Assembly (NCBI GenBank): GCA_021820445.1
Contig: JAKADN010000015.1
Location: 1 to 33,309, forward strand
Length of the DNA stretch: 33,309 nucleotides
Reading direction: 5' to 3'
Origin: Nitrospirota bacterium
GTDB lineage: Bacteria; Nitrospirota; Leptospirillia; Leptospirillales; Leptospirillaceae
The translations under genes and the position numbers were made by a program. Under the pieces are notes generated by a model, which made no database searches, was not told where the DNA came from, and worked only from the letters and a program-made list of their open reading frames with translations. The first letter of the stretch is position 1, and every line of letters starts with the position of its first letter. Positions 7,276 through 17,663 of this stretch are shown here, in pieces.

Positions 7276-8297
7276 TTTTTCTTCCTCGAATTGTAGGTGA
7301 CTGGAATAGTATCCGACTGACCTTGGATTTCGGTCAGCGGATACCCGGAAAGCCACGTCGTTTCATGGTCCGGATCATTCATCACCACGAAAAGAATAGG
7401 CCAATTGGGGAAAAGATACAAGCGGACGGGACGATAGGGAAGACGGAGCTGTGAAATCACTTTCATGGCATGCACATCGAATAGAACCAGCCTTCTCGAG
7501 CGGTGAAAAAGGACGAGGGCCAGCCGTCCCCCCGGGAAAAGAATCAGCTCCCGGACTCCGTGGCGGAAAGATCCCCGAAGGACAAAGCGCCGCGCCTGGC
7601 CGGCGGCGTCCTGCCAAAGGATCGCATCCTCGCACCCAGCCAGAAATCCTCCTCCGGGGAGGGGGGCGACCCGAACGGGGGCGGAGCAGCCGTCGAGATC
7701 GACGGTCCGGAGGACGGCAAATGGAGCCGTCCCCACTTCGAGAACCGCATCCGAACGGAAAAGAGGGATCCAGAGGTGACCGTCCATCCCGAGAGCCACC
7801 CGCGGGAATACGTCCCCTACGGCGATCCAGTCCCGTGGACGGTACCGATCGGGATCCAACGCATAGAGAATGTGGACGGCTCTGGCGGTGAGGTAGTAGC
7901 GGTCGTCCGCCCCTCCCAGGATCTGGCCCGGATTGAGTCCCACGGTCCGCTCGAAGGGGGGGCCGGCCTCCTCGGCCGGAAGAATCAAAAGAGAGCGGCT
8001 CGACTCGAGATCGACCAGAAGGCGGCCTCCGTATCGCCCGACCGCCATGTCCCGGGGATTCTTGAGTCCGGAGATTCGAAGGGAGAGGTTGCCCGTACGC
8101 GGATCAAGCCGATAGAGGGATCCAGCCTTCTCGGACAGAAGGAAGAGCCGTCCGGCCCCTGCCGCCAGGGTGATCCTGCCCTCAGGAAAGGATCGGGAGA
8201 AAAGTGGCGGAGAAGGCTCCTCGATGCCCCAGGCCGGGCCGAGCGGCAAGATTTCGATAAGGAGGCAAAGCCAGAACAACGTGAGTTTTGCGGACAC
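7272..8297 (-). CDS. Exported beta-propeller (YncE/NHL-like) protein of unknown function
   Basis: With the GTG at 8297, the product is 341 residues and begins with a good Sec signal peptide (S-A-K-L-T-L-F-W, a Leu-rich core, then G-P-A-W-G). An upstream ATG at 8354 would place 19 extra residues before the signal and overlap the previous gene by 52 bases, so GTG is preferred. The mature part is a run of four-strand repeats with motifs such as SLYRLDPRTGNL, RDMAVGRYGGRLLV and HILYALDPDRYRP, typical of six- or seven-blade propellers that read out as YncE or SMP-30-like. No catalytic residues or haem motifs are seen. It is coupled to fabI by ATGA and may act in the periplasm or envelope. Function unknown. 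Confidence 0.65.
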   Translation of the reverse strand: MSAKLTLFWLCLLIEILPLGPAWGIEEPSPPLFSRSFPEGRITLAAGAGRLFLLSEKAGSLYRLDPRTGNLSLRISGLKNPRDMAVGRYGGRLLVDLESSRSLLILPAEEAGPPFERTVGLNPGQILGGADDRYYLTARAVHILYALDPDRYRPRDWIAVGDVFPRVALGMDGHLWIPLFRSDAVLEVGTAPFAVLRTVDLDGCSAPVRVAPLPGGGFLAGCEDAILWQDAAGQARRFVLRGSFRHGVRELILFPGGRLALVLFHRSRRLVLFDVHAMKVISQLRLPYRPVRLYLFPNWPILFVVMNDPDHETTWLSGYPLTEIQGQSDTIPVTYNSRKKK

Positions 8298-8302
8298 GGA
8301 CC

Positions 8303-9469
8303 CTAGACGACCCCCAGGGAAAGAAACCTTCCCCCGCCTTTCCTCTTGTTCCAACGGACCGAGAGCCCCATCATCGACTCCATGACTCCGGGAACGTAAT
8401 GTTCCATGAATTGAGCGACATATTCGTCCACCGCCAGAAATCGGGCCGGCTTGTTTTTACCGAAACGCCCCTCCACCTCGATCCAGAGCACCCTGTCGCG
8501 CCAGACAGGCGTCATGGCGACGCGTTCCGGGTGAATCGACTCCTCGTCAAGGCTTTTGGCCAGAGAGGCCCCCAACTCGATCGTCGCCGCCATCGGAAGG
8601 AGCAGAGACCAGGGAACGAGCGACACATGGCCCCCTTCTGCCTCCCCTTCCGGAAAAGGCCGGGCAAGATCGAAAATACGGGAGACGGCCTCCCCCACCT
8701 CTTCCTGAAGGGTTCCCGCAAAGCATTCATCGAGGACTTCCCCCCAGTCTCCGGAGGGAGGAGGTGTCATTCGGACCACACCCACCAGCGCCCCCCTCCC
8801 CGACTCGCGGGAGGAGCCGAAAGATCGAAGGACAGGGTCGGAAGGGGCCATAAGATCGTCGGCGGGCTGATCCCAGTCCCCGAGAAGAGCGTCCGCCATC
8901 ATGACCGGCACCTCATCAAAGCTGCCTGACGAATCCATTGAAAATCCGAAGTTTATCCGCTCCTCGACGAATCCTCGCCGGCTATCATACGAAAAAGTAT
9001 AAATATCTGCAAAAGACAGGACCCGAGGATGGAGGAAGACCTGGGCGACCTTCGAGGAGTCGGAGAGGGCCGTTTCAAGAATCCGGGCCAGAGGAGCCAG
9101 GGCATCGAGGGTCAGGACTTCGGGAAGGGGCTGGTCGAGATCCACGAGAAGGCCGATTCCGAAGACGGCATCCCCCGGCTCATGCAGATCCTCTTCCATG
9201 GACTCGTCCCCGATTTCATCCAATTCGAGATCGAACCGGTCGTGAGAGATCTCGAGATAGTTCCGGATGAAGAGGGACCAGTCCGGGGTCATTTCCGAAA
9301 GCTGGGCCAGTTCCCCAAGCTGACGGTCCTCCGAGAGGAAGTCCAGGATGTCGGAAAACCGCATCGACAGCTCGTCATCCTTCAACACTTCCGAGGGGGG
9401 ACCTTGTCGAAGGATCTCGACGAGCTCCTCGATTGGTTTTTCCGGGTCACCCGGCATGGTTTCCATCAT
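8303..9469 (-). CDS. Unknown acidic cytoplasmic protein
   Basis: A 388-residue protein with no family I recognise. The first ~100 residues are strongly acidic and helical-looking (runs such as DEIGDESMEEDLHE). The middle has mixed strands, and the C-terminal ~130 residues are more regular, ending in a basic stretch NKRKGGGRF. There is no signal peptide, membrane span or cysteine-rich metal site. AGGAGACATCA places the start at 9469, 11 bp after mutS; five bases separate its stop from the propeller's GTG. Its place between mutS and fabI does not tell its role. Codon and base use look like its neighbours, so it seems native. Confidence 0.75.
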   Translation of the reverse strand: MMETMPGDPEKPIEELVEILRQGPPSEVLKDDELSMRFSDILDFLSEDRQLGELAQLSEMTPDWSLFIRNYLEISHDRFDLELDEIGDESMEEDLHEPGDAVFGIGLLVDLDQPLPEVLTLDALAPLARILETALSDSSKVAQVFLHPRVLSFADIYTFSYDSRRGFVEERINFGFSMDSSGSFDEVPVMMADALLGDWDQPADDLMAPSDPVLRSFGSSRESGRGALVGVVRMTPPPSGDWGEVLDECFAGTLQEEVGEAVSRIFDLARPFPEGEAEGGHVSLVPWSLLLPMAATIELGASLAKSLDEESIHPERVAMTPVWRDRVLWIEVEGRFGKNKPARFLAVDEYVAQFMEHYVPGVMESMMGLSVRWNKRKGGGRFLSLGVV

Positions 9470-9480
9470 TGATGTCTCCT

Positions 9481-12040
<2,560 letters not shown>

Positions 12041-12054
<14 letters not shown>

Positions 12055-12307
12055 GAGGCGGTTCGGATACCGAACTCCCGCCTTCGGGGGAGCGGGATTT
12101 TTTCAGCCTTGAGACCACCTTCAGAAGAACCCCTCCCAGGAGGCAGAGGAGGATCCCCGTCAGAACCGCACCCAACACCACCACTCCCACGGAAAAGGGA
12201 CCGATCTGCCCCGACCCGGGAAGCGTGATGGTGATGTGTTCCTGGTCGTTTTCCACCATGAAAAGCCATCCTGCCACGACGAGAACAAGCCCCAGAAAAA
12301 GTCTCAT
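12041..12307 (-). CDS. LapA-like (DUF1049) two-span membrane protein
   Basis: An 88-residue protein with a first span right at the N-terminus (LFLGLVLVVAGWLF), an outside strand-forming stretch (EHITITLPGSGQIGPFSV), a second span (GVVVLGAVLTGILLCLLGG) and a basic, Ser/Pro-rich tail. This is the plan of LapA/DUF1049 proteins; E. coli LapA helps LPS assembly with LapB, but no lapB lies here. The start at 12307 shares ATGA with the uracil-DNA glycosylase stop, and the stop lies inside the mutS start region. Longer in-frame starts upstream would lie within the glycosylase gene and are rejected. Confidence 0.72.
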
Positions 12308-13041
12308 GGCCGATCCTTTCCGAGCCAGGCCATCACCTGTTTGAGATCTTCCCAGACCTCCGCTTTGGCGGAGGGATTTCGGAGGAGATAGGCCGGATGG
12401 TAGGTCGGCATGACCCGGATCTCCGGAAAGAGGGACAGGCGCGACTCCCTCCCCCGAAGCCGGGAGATTCCTCCCGTCTGACCCAGGAGGGAGGACGCCG
12501 CCGTCTGCCCCAGAAGGACGATCGTCCGGGGGGCGATGAGAGCGATCTGCCGCTGCAGGAAAGGCAGGCAAGCCTGGCGTTCGGCGTCCTCGGGAACGCG
12601 GTTTCCTGGAGGACGGCATTTGACGATGTTGGCGATATAGACCTCCCGCCGCTCGAATCCCATGGCCCCGATCATCTTCGTCAGAAGTTCCCCCGCCCTT
12701 CCCACGAAGGGACGACCCGTGGCATCCTCGTCCGCCCCCGGCCCCTCCCCCACGAACATGAGAGTCGCCTTGGGATTCCCCTCTCCGAAGACAACCTGCG
12801 TTCGGGTGGAGGACAGGGCGCAGCGGGTACAGGACCGGGCCTGCTCACGAAGTTCGGCCAGAAGCATCTCGCCGTCCGGAGCTCCCCCTTCGGAAGGAGC
12901 AGCCGCCTCTCCGGGGCTAACGGAGGAAGAGGCAAGCCCTTTCGCAAGAGCAAAGTCCGGGACGGTCTCGCCCAGATAGCGCAGATAGACGGCGAGACCG
13001 TCCGTCCCGTCAAGGACCTTCCTTCGAGCCTCTCCGCTCAT
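12304..13041 (-). CDS. Family 4 uracil-DNA glycosylase (iron-sulfur type)
   Basis: Removes uracil from DNA to start base-excision repair. The 245-residue product has the family-4 set: four cysteines at 71, 74, 142 and 158 that bind a 4Fe-4S cluster, the catalytic loop GEGPGADED (98-106), KCRPPGNR at 141-148 and the DNA-binding loop HPAYLLRNP from about 215. A ~65-residue Ala/Ser/Pro-rich N-terminal stretch is less conserved and may be a linker or partner-binding arm. ATG 13041 has GGAGGGA ahead of it and overlaps the nnrDE stop as ATGA. Family-4 enzymes are common in thermophiles and many bacteria lacking family 1. Confidence 0.93.
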   Translation of the reverse strand: MSGEARRKVLDGTDGLAVYLRYLGETVPDFALAKGLASSSVSPGEAAAPSEGGAPDGEMLLAELREQARSCTRCALSSTRTQVVFGEGNPKATLMFVGEGPGADEDATGRPFVGRAGELLTKMIGAMGFERREVYIANIVKCRPPGNRVPEDAERQACLPFLQRQIALIAPRTIVLLGQTAASSLLGQTGGISRLRGRESRLSLFPEIRVMPTYHPAYLLRNPSAKAEVWEDLKQVMAWLGKDRP

Positions 13042-14654
13042 CGGTTCCCTCCAGCGGGAGGGCGGACCGGCCACAAGGTGAGCGGTTCCTCCTCCGGAAG
13101 TGGGGGGGGATCTGACAACGGCTCCCAGTCGGAAAGGAGCCCGGGGATTTCGTCCGCCAGCTCCGAGGCCAAGCGCCCTCTGGAGGAGCCCCGACCTAGA
13201 CGCTCTCCCGCCGCCCCATGTATGAAGGCCCCCAGGCAGGCGGCCTCGAATGGTTCCATGCCCTGGCCAAGGAAGGCCGCGATCATCCCGGTGAGGACGT
13301 CCCCCATTCCGGCCCCGGCCATGACCGGATCTCCTGTCAGGTTGACATAATGGCGCCCGGCCGCATCGACCACGAGGGTCCGCGCCCCTTTCAAAAGAAG
13401 CACCCCGTTCGCCTTCCGGGCTCCGGACAGGGCCATATCCAGGGGCTCCTTCAGAACCTCCGGGGTCCCGACCCCCAGAAAGCGCCCCAACTCCCCGGGG
13501 TGGGGTGTCAACACGAGTTTTTTTCCTCCACGAAGCTCCGCCACCCGTTCGGGACGGCCCGCGAAGAGGCTGAAGGTTCCGGCATCGGCCACCACCGGAC
13601 CCGGGAATCCGGAGAGAAGTGTTTCCATCAATATCCGCGTTCCCTCGTCGTCAGGGAGTCCCGGCCCGCAGCCCATGGCATCGATCCCCTCGAAGGTCCC
13701 CCGGATTGCGCCGGGATCAGGGTTTGAGGGGTTAAAGAATCGGCCCATGACCTCGGGGAAGGCATTTGAGTAACCGGAAAGGTCTCGGTCCCAAAGAAGG
13801 GTCACCAGACCCGCCCCCGCCCGGAGAGCTCCCCGGGCGGCCAGAAGAGGCGCCCCCGCCTTCCCGAAGCTTCCCCCGGCGATCAGGACATGGCCGGCCT
13901 GTCCCTTGTGGATCTCCGGATATCGGCGCGGAAGAAGTCCCATGGCTTCGCGGATGGTCAGACAGGATCCGGAGCCTCCCTCCAGAAGAGCGGATGGAAA
14001 ACCAATCCTCGAAAGCCGGATCTCACCCGCATAGCGCGTTCCGGGATCGACAAGCAGCCCCCACTTCGGAGCCCCGAAAGTCACCGTGGTTGCGGCCCGG
14101 ACCGCCGAACGGCCTACGGCCCCCGTGCGGCCGTCCACCCCGGAGGGAATGTCGACACTGACGACCGGAATGCCGGAAGCGGCCGACTGGTTCATTGCCT
14201 CGACAAGCCGGAGGAGATCCTCCGGCAACTCACCCCGGAACCCTGTCCCCAGGATTCCGTCGATGATCAGGCCGGCGTGGGATATCCGATGGCGGCCCCC
14301 TCCCTCCGACGGAAAGCGGACGGGAACCTCCATGCGCCGAAGGCGATCGATCTCGCGAAGAAGCGCCGGGGACTGCCGGTTTGCTTCCTCTACGACCACA
14401 AACGCCTCTCCCGAGTATCCGAGGCTGACAAGATCGCGCAGGGCCACCAGACTGTCAGCGCCATTGTGGCCTCCTCCGGCCACTGCAAGAACCGGCCGGC
14501 GACCTGAGCGGAGAGCTGTCCTTCCGAGCCATTCCCGACAAACCCGGGAAACCGCCATGCCGGCTCGCTCCATCAAGATTTCTTCAGAAATCCCGAAATC
14601 CCGGACCGCCCTTCCGTCCGTTTCCCTCATTTCTTCGGGGGTCATGACTCTCAT
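13038..14654 (-). CDS. nnrDE: Bifunctional NAD(P)HX epimerase / ADP-dependent NAD(P)HX dehydratase
   Basis: Repairs hydrated NADH and NADPH (NADHX, NADPHX). The 538-residue product fuses a YjeF_N epimerase domain (about 1-215, with VAGGGHNGADSLVALR and VDIPSGVDGRTG) to a ribokinase-like dehydratase domain (about 230-520, with KGQAGHVLIAGGSFGKAGAP, DAMGCGPGLP, LTPHPGELGRFLG and AGAGMGDVLTG). This order and length match E. coli Nnr (YjeF). ATG 14654 is chosen because it overlaps the acpS stop as ATGA with GGAAGG upstream; an in-frame upstream start (14720) would lie inside acpS. The acpS-nnr adjacency is common in bacteria. Confidence 0.95.
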   Translation of the reverse strand: MRVMTPEEMRETDGRAVRDFGISEEILMERAGMAVSRVCREWLGRTALRSGRRPVLAVAGGGHNGADSLVALRDLVSLGYSGEAFVVVEEANRQSPALLREIDRLRRMEVPVRFPSEGGGRHRISHAGLIIDGILGTGFRGELPEDLLRLVEAMNQSAASGIPVVSVDIPSGVDGRTGAVGRSAVRAATTVTFGAPKWGLLVDPGTRYAGEIRLSRIGFPSALLEGGSGSCLTIREAMGLLPRRYPEIHKGQAGHVLIAGGSFGKAGAPLLAARGALRAGAGLVTLLWDRDLSGYSNAFPEVMGRFFNPSNPDPGAIRGTFEGIDAMGCGPGLPDDEGTRILMETLLSGFPGPVVADAGTFSLFAGRPERVAELRGGKKLVLTPHPGELGRFLGVGTPEVLKEPLDMALSGARKANGVLLLKGARTLVVDAAGRHYVNLTGDPVMAGAGMGDVLTGMIAAFLGQGMEPFEAACLGAFIHGAAGERLGRGSSRGRLASELADEIPGLLSDWEPLSDPPPLPEEEPLTLWPVRPPAGGNR

Positions 14655-15028
14655 GAAGAAGGCCCTTCCAGGACGACGACCGCCACCACATGGTCCCGAT
14701 CGTGGCTTAAGGAGGCCCAAATCGTTCCGATCCCGCGATGTCCGAGGAGGTCCAGAACCCTGCCGGAGCAGCGGACTTCAGGCGCTCCCGAATCCCGGGA
14801 GAGCGTTTCGATCTCCTTCCAGCGGACTCCCTCCGCCAGACCGGTTCCAAGGGCCTTCAGAAGAGCCTCCTTGATCGCAAATCGTCCCGCAAGGAAAGTC
14901 GATTTCCCCCCGGACTGACGGCGTTCCTCCGGAGTGTAAACGCGGGAGGCGAAGCGTTCTCCGAAACGGCTTAAGGCGCTTTCGATCCGGGAGACCAGCA
15001 CAAGATCGATCCCGAGACCGCGGATCAT
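14651..15028 (-). CDS. acpS: Holo-[acyl-carrier-protein] synthase
   Basis: AcpS moves 4'-phosphopantetheine from CoA to a serine of apo-ACP, activating it for fatty-acid synthesis. The 125-residue product has both family motifs: G-L-G-I-D-L-V at 4-10 with the Mg-binding Asp, and R-F-A-I-K-E-A-L-L-K-A-L near 49-60, plus the late W-A-S-L-S-H-D. The size is normal. It starts inside the pdxJ stop (ATGA) and ends inside the nnrDE start (ATGA). Its product's pathway partner fabI lies seven genes further on. Confidence 0.95.
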   Translation of the reverse strand: MIRGLGIDLVLVSRIESALSRFGERFASRVYTPEERRQSGGKSTFLAGRFAIKEALLKALGTGLAEGVRWKEIETLSRDSGAPEVRCSGRVLDLLGHRGIGTIWASLSHDRDHVVAVVVLEGPSS

Positions 15029-15783
15029 CGGGATCCTCCTCCGAAAGGGGCGAGAAGAAGGGAGCGCACCTCGGAGACCGCATCCCGGATTCCGAACAGG
15101 ACGGCCCGGGCGATGATGCTATGGCCGATATTGACTTCGGCCAAGCCTGGCAACCCAAGAATTCGGGGAAGATTGAACAGGGTCAGGCCGTGGCCGGCTG
15201 CCAGAATGAGCCCTTGGCGAGCGACCTGCGTCGCCGCCGCAGAGAGTCGGGCCAATTCCTCCCCTTCCCGGGACGTCCCGAATGCCTGGGAATAAGACCC
15301 CGTATGAAGCTCCACTTGGTCCACTCCGAACACAGGAATCCGGCCCAGCATCTCCGGGTCGGGGTCCATGAAAAGGCTCACCCTGATTCCCTTTTCCATG
15401 CAGCGTCTCGAGAAGGAATCCAGGGCCTTCAGATAATCCGGCGTCAGGACCAGTCCCCCCTCCGTCGTGCGTTCGGTCCGTTTTTCAGGCACGAGAGTGA
15501 CCCGCTCCGGAGAAAAAGACAGGGCTAATCCGGCCATTTCCTCCGTCAGAGCCATCTCGAGATTGACCGGAAGAGAGACCGTTTCCCTAAACCGCCGGAG
15601 GTCGGTCTCATTGGCATGGCGACGGTCTTCGCGCACGTGGAGAACAATCTGGTCCGCACCCGCAAGCCTCGCGAGGTGCGCAGCCGCCAGGGGATCCGGA
15701 TCGAACCCTCCCCGAGCCTGACGAATCGTCGCCACATGGTCGATGTTGACGCCCAGACGCACGGGAAAGACTGAGGAAATCAT
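15025..15783 (-). CDS. pdxJ: Pyridoxine 5'-phosphate synthase
   Basis: PdxJ condenses 1-deoxyxylulose-5-phosphate with 3-amino-2-oxopropyl phosphate to form pyridoxine phosphate, the last step of the DXP-dependent vitamin B6 route. The 252-residue TIM-barrel has the N-terminal signature LGVNIDHVATIRQARGG, the HVREDRRHAN catalytic segment, PE(K)R(TE)RTTEGG, VELHTGSYS and GHGLT...NIGHSI at the end. ATG 15783 is used because it gives the family start, has GGAGAAGGA before it and overlaps the peptidase stop as ATGA. pdxJ followed by acpS is a widely conserved pair. Confidence 0.96.
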   Translation of the reverse strand: MISSVFPVRLGVNIDHVATIRQARGGFDPDPLAAAHLARLAGADQIVLHVREDRRHANETDLRRFRETVSLPVNLEMALTEEMAGLALSFSPERVTLVPEKRTERTTEGGLVLTPDYLKALDSFSRRCMEKGIRVSLFMDPDPEMLGRIPVFGVDQVELHTGSYSQAFGTSREGEELARLSAAATQVARQGLILAAGHGLTLFNLPRILGLPGLAEVNIGHSIIARAVLFGIRDAVSEVRSLLLAPFGGGSR

Positions 15784-17054
15784 GGTGCGTCCTTCTCCGG
15801 TCCGAGAACGCTGAGAGAACGCCGGGACACCCAGTCCTGGTCGCGGGCGACACGAAGCAGGTCCAGAGGAGTGGCATCGTCGATCCATCTCTCCAGCTTG
15901 TCCGTTTCCAGCTCCTCGCCCCAATACAGGATGTCGCGCCCCATCTTGTTCATGCGCGTCAGGATCGATTCGAGCCCTATCAGGAGGGAACTTTTAAGCT
16001 GGTTCTTCGCCCGCAAAAGCTCGTCGCCTGTCAGCGGGACCTCCTGGAGTCGACCCAGCTCATCGACAAGGATGGCGAGGAGCTCTTCTTTTTTCGAAGG
16101 CCGTGTCGAGGCGGCGATCCGGACGAGACCGCCATCGACAAAGGATTGTCCCGTCGAATAGATCGAATACGCCAGACCCCGCTTTTCCCTGACCTCCTGA
16201 AAAAGGCGGGAACTCATTCCCCCTCCTAGATGCAGGTTCAGAAGCCGAAGGGCGGTCTGATCTTTGTGAGCTACCGGCAATCCGGACATTCCCAGGGCCA
16301 CGTGCACCTGTTCGAGATCCCGGGCGGTTTCGCGTCTGTCGTAGGCGGGAACAAATCCGCCGGTGGCCCGCTCCGCTCCGGACTGTTCGGGAGGAATCTC
16401 GGAAAATGCCTCTTCGAGGGTTTCCCGGAGTTGCGGCCACTGAAAGCGTCCGGAAATCGTCACAAACATCCCGCCCCGATGGTAGTTCCTAAGAAAATAA
16501 TTCTTGACCTCTTCCCGGGTAAAGGCCGAGACGGAGGACTCCGTTCCCAGAATGGGAAGAGCGAGGGGATGGCTCCCGAAGTGGGCCTCATAAAGCTGCT
16601 GCGTGACCAGATCTTCCGGGTCATCCTGTGACTCGGCAATTTCCTCTATGACGACCCCCTTTTCCCGGGACAGCTCTTCCGGATCAAAAACCGATCGCGT
16701 CAGCAGGTCTCCCAGAAGCGTTGCCGCCCGTCCGGCATTTTCTGAGAGAACATGGGTATAAAAGCAGGTCATTTCCTGGGACGTGAAGGCATTCATCTCT
16801 CCACCCAGAAGATCCATCTCGTTGGCAATCTGTTGGGCCGAACGCGAGGGAGTCCCCTTGAAGCACATATGCTCCAGGAAATGGGTCATCCCCGCTTCAA
16901 GGGGACTCTCGAAACGCGAACCGGCACGGACCCAAACCCCGATGGCGACCGATCGGGAGGTCGCGAGTGGATCGCAATAGACGGTCAGACCATTGGACAG
17001 GATTTGCTTGATATAAGGCACGGCGATTCTTTCTTTGGAAGACCCCGGCGACAT
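15780..17054 (-). CDS. M16-family zinc metallopeptidase (processing-protease like)
   Basis: A 424-residue inverzincin. The inverted zinc motif His58-F-L-Glu61-His62 and a second Glu at 138, exactly 76 residues after His62, form the complete metal and catalytic site. The second half is the non-catalytic homologous domain with the LxxGGxxSSRLFQEVREKRGLAYS segment. It resembles Bacillus YmxG/MlpA and mitochondrial processing peptidase beta subunits. There is no signal peptide, so it is probably cytoplasmic. As in bacilli it lies close downstream of pnp. The ATG at 17054 has only a weak ribosome site, and a GTG 11 codons in is an alternative. It heads the ATGA-linked gene series. Confidence 0.92.
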   Translation of the reverse strand: MSPGSSKERIAVPYIKQILSNGLTVYCDPLATSRSVAIGVWVRAGSRFESPLEAGMTHFLEHMCFKGTPSRSAQQIANEMDLLGGEMNAFTSQEMTCFYTHVLSENAGRAATLLGDLLTRSVFDPEELSREKGVVIEEIAESQDDPEDLVTQQLYEAHFGSHPLALPILGTESSVSAFTREEVKNYFLRNYHRGGMFVTISGRFQWPQLRETLEEAFSEIPPEQSGAERATGGFVPAYDRRETARDLEQVHVALGMSGLPVAHKDQTALRLLNLHLGGGMSSRLFQEVREKRGLAYSIYSTGQSFVDGGLVRIAASTRPSKKEELLAILVDELGRLQEVPLTGDELLRAKNQLKSSLLIGLESILTRMNKMGRDILYWGEELETDKLERWIDDATPLDLLRVARDQDWVSRRSLSVLGPEKDAP

Positions 17055-17204
17055 CGTCTTGATTCCGCTTCTGATTCTGAAACGATCAGAGCACGCAATG
17101 CAGCCCTAAAAAAGCGGGGAAAGACTTAAAGCCGGGGAAATTCTGTTTATTTTTTGTCGTGAGGAAAGGGACCACTTGGTCCTCGAGGGACATCCATTAC
17201 AGTA

Positions 17205-17231
17205 AGGGTGCCGTTTATTAAACGACACCCT
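17205..17231 (-). terminator. Stem-loop between the 40-residue gene and the M16 gene
   Basis: AGGGTGCCGTTT and AAACGACACCCT form a 12-bp stem with a 3-nt loop. The single imperfect pair is a G-U wobble only in minus-strand RNA, so it was probably shaped as minus-strand RNA. A smaller hairpin (GGACC/GGTCC, 17169-17182) and pyrimidine-rich DNA follow. No classic T-run. Likely ends the small upstream gene, or is an mRNA-stability element. The remaining 17055-17306 gap presumably holds the promoter of the M16 series but no clear boxes were seen. Confidence 0.45.
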
Positions 17232-17306
17232 CCTGCAAAAGAAGAATAGAATAATTGCAAAGAAAAATCACCGGTTCGTCCGGTAGGCGGGTAAACCTCG
17301 AAAAAA

Positions 17307-17429
17307 CTAATGAGCTCCGGTCGGAAGGAAGAACGGGTTCACTCCCACATACGCGGAAAGGCCTCCCCACACCACGGCCATGATAATCGCAACAACGACC
17401 AGACCCGCAGCACCCTTGTTCACATCCAT
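17307..17429 (-). CDS. 40-residue single-span membrane protein, unknown
   Basis: A 40-residue protein: short charged head (M-D-V-N-K-G), a hydrophobic span of about 20 residues (AAGLVVVAIIMAVVWGGLSAYV) and a short Phe/Pro tail. It is called because AAAAGGAGGAGAT, an excellent ribosome site, stands seven bases before the ATG at 17429, and because hairpins follow it. Longer in-frame starts upstream lack such a site. Single-span proteins of this size occur as accessory subunits of oxidases and other membrane complexes, but nothing here ties it to one. It lies between pnp and the M16 peptidase, apparently as its own unit. Confidence 0.6.
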   Translation of the reverse strand: MDVNKGAAGLVVVAIIMAVVWGGLSAYVGVNPFFLPTGAH

Positions 17430-17587
17430 CGACATCTCCTCCTTTTTGAATGCCAAACCCTCTTCCCGATCCCCGAAGAGGCCCCTCCCCCGCCAGGCGA
17501 TTCTGGCCACAGAGGTTGATGGGGGGTTAAAAAGGCGTATCTGATACTTTGGGATTAAGACTCGACCATTATGGCAAAGCCGATTTC

Positions 17588-17648
17588 AAAAAACAAGGCT
17601 TCCTGTCATCCCCCGTTCCAGACATTTACTGGACGCCAGAACCGGGGG
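17588..17648 (-). terminator. Probable terminator after pnp
   Basis: On the minus strand CCCCCGGTTC pairs with GAACGGGGG (one bulged G), closing a 20-nt region that contains a smaller CTGG/CCAG hairpin (17610-17648). A T6 run lies 16 bases beyond at 17588-17593. It starts 15 bases after the pnp stop. Confidence 0.55.
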
Positions 17649-17663
17649 AATCAAGGAATAGAA

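Noticed and set aside
13766-14874. Long plus-strand open frames opposite nnrDE and acpS
   Set aside because: Shadows of high-GC coding DNA; no ribosome sites and no protein-like pattern, whereas the minus strand encodes clear families.
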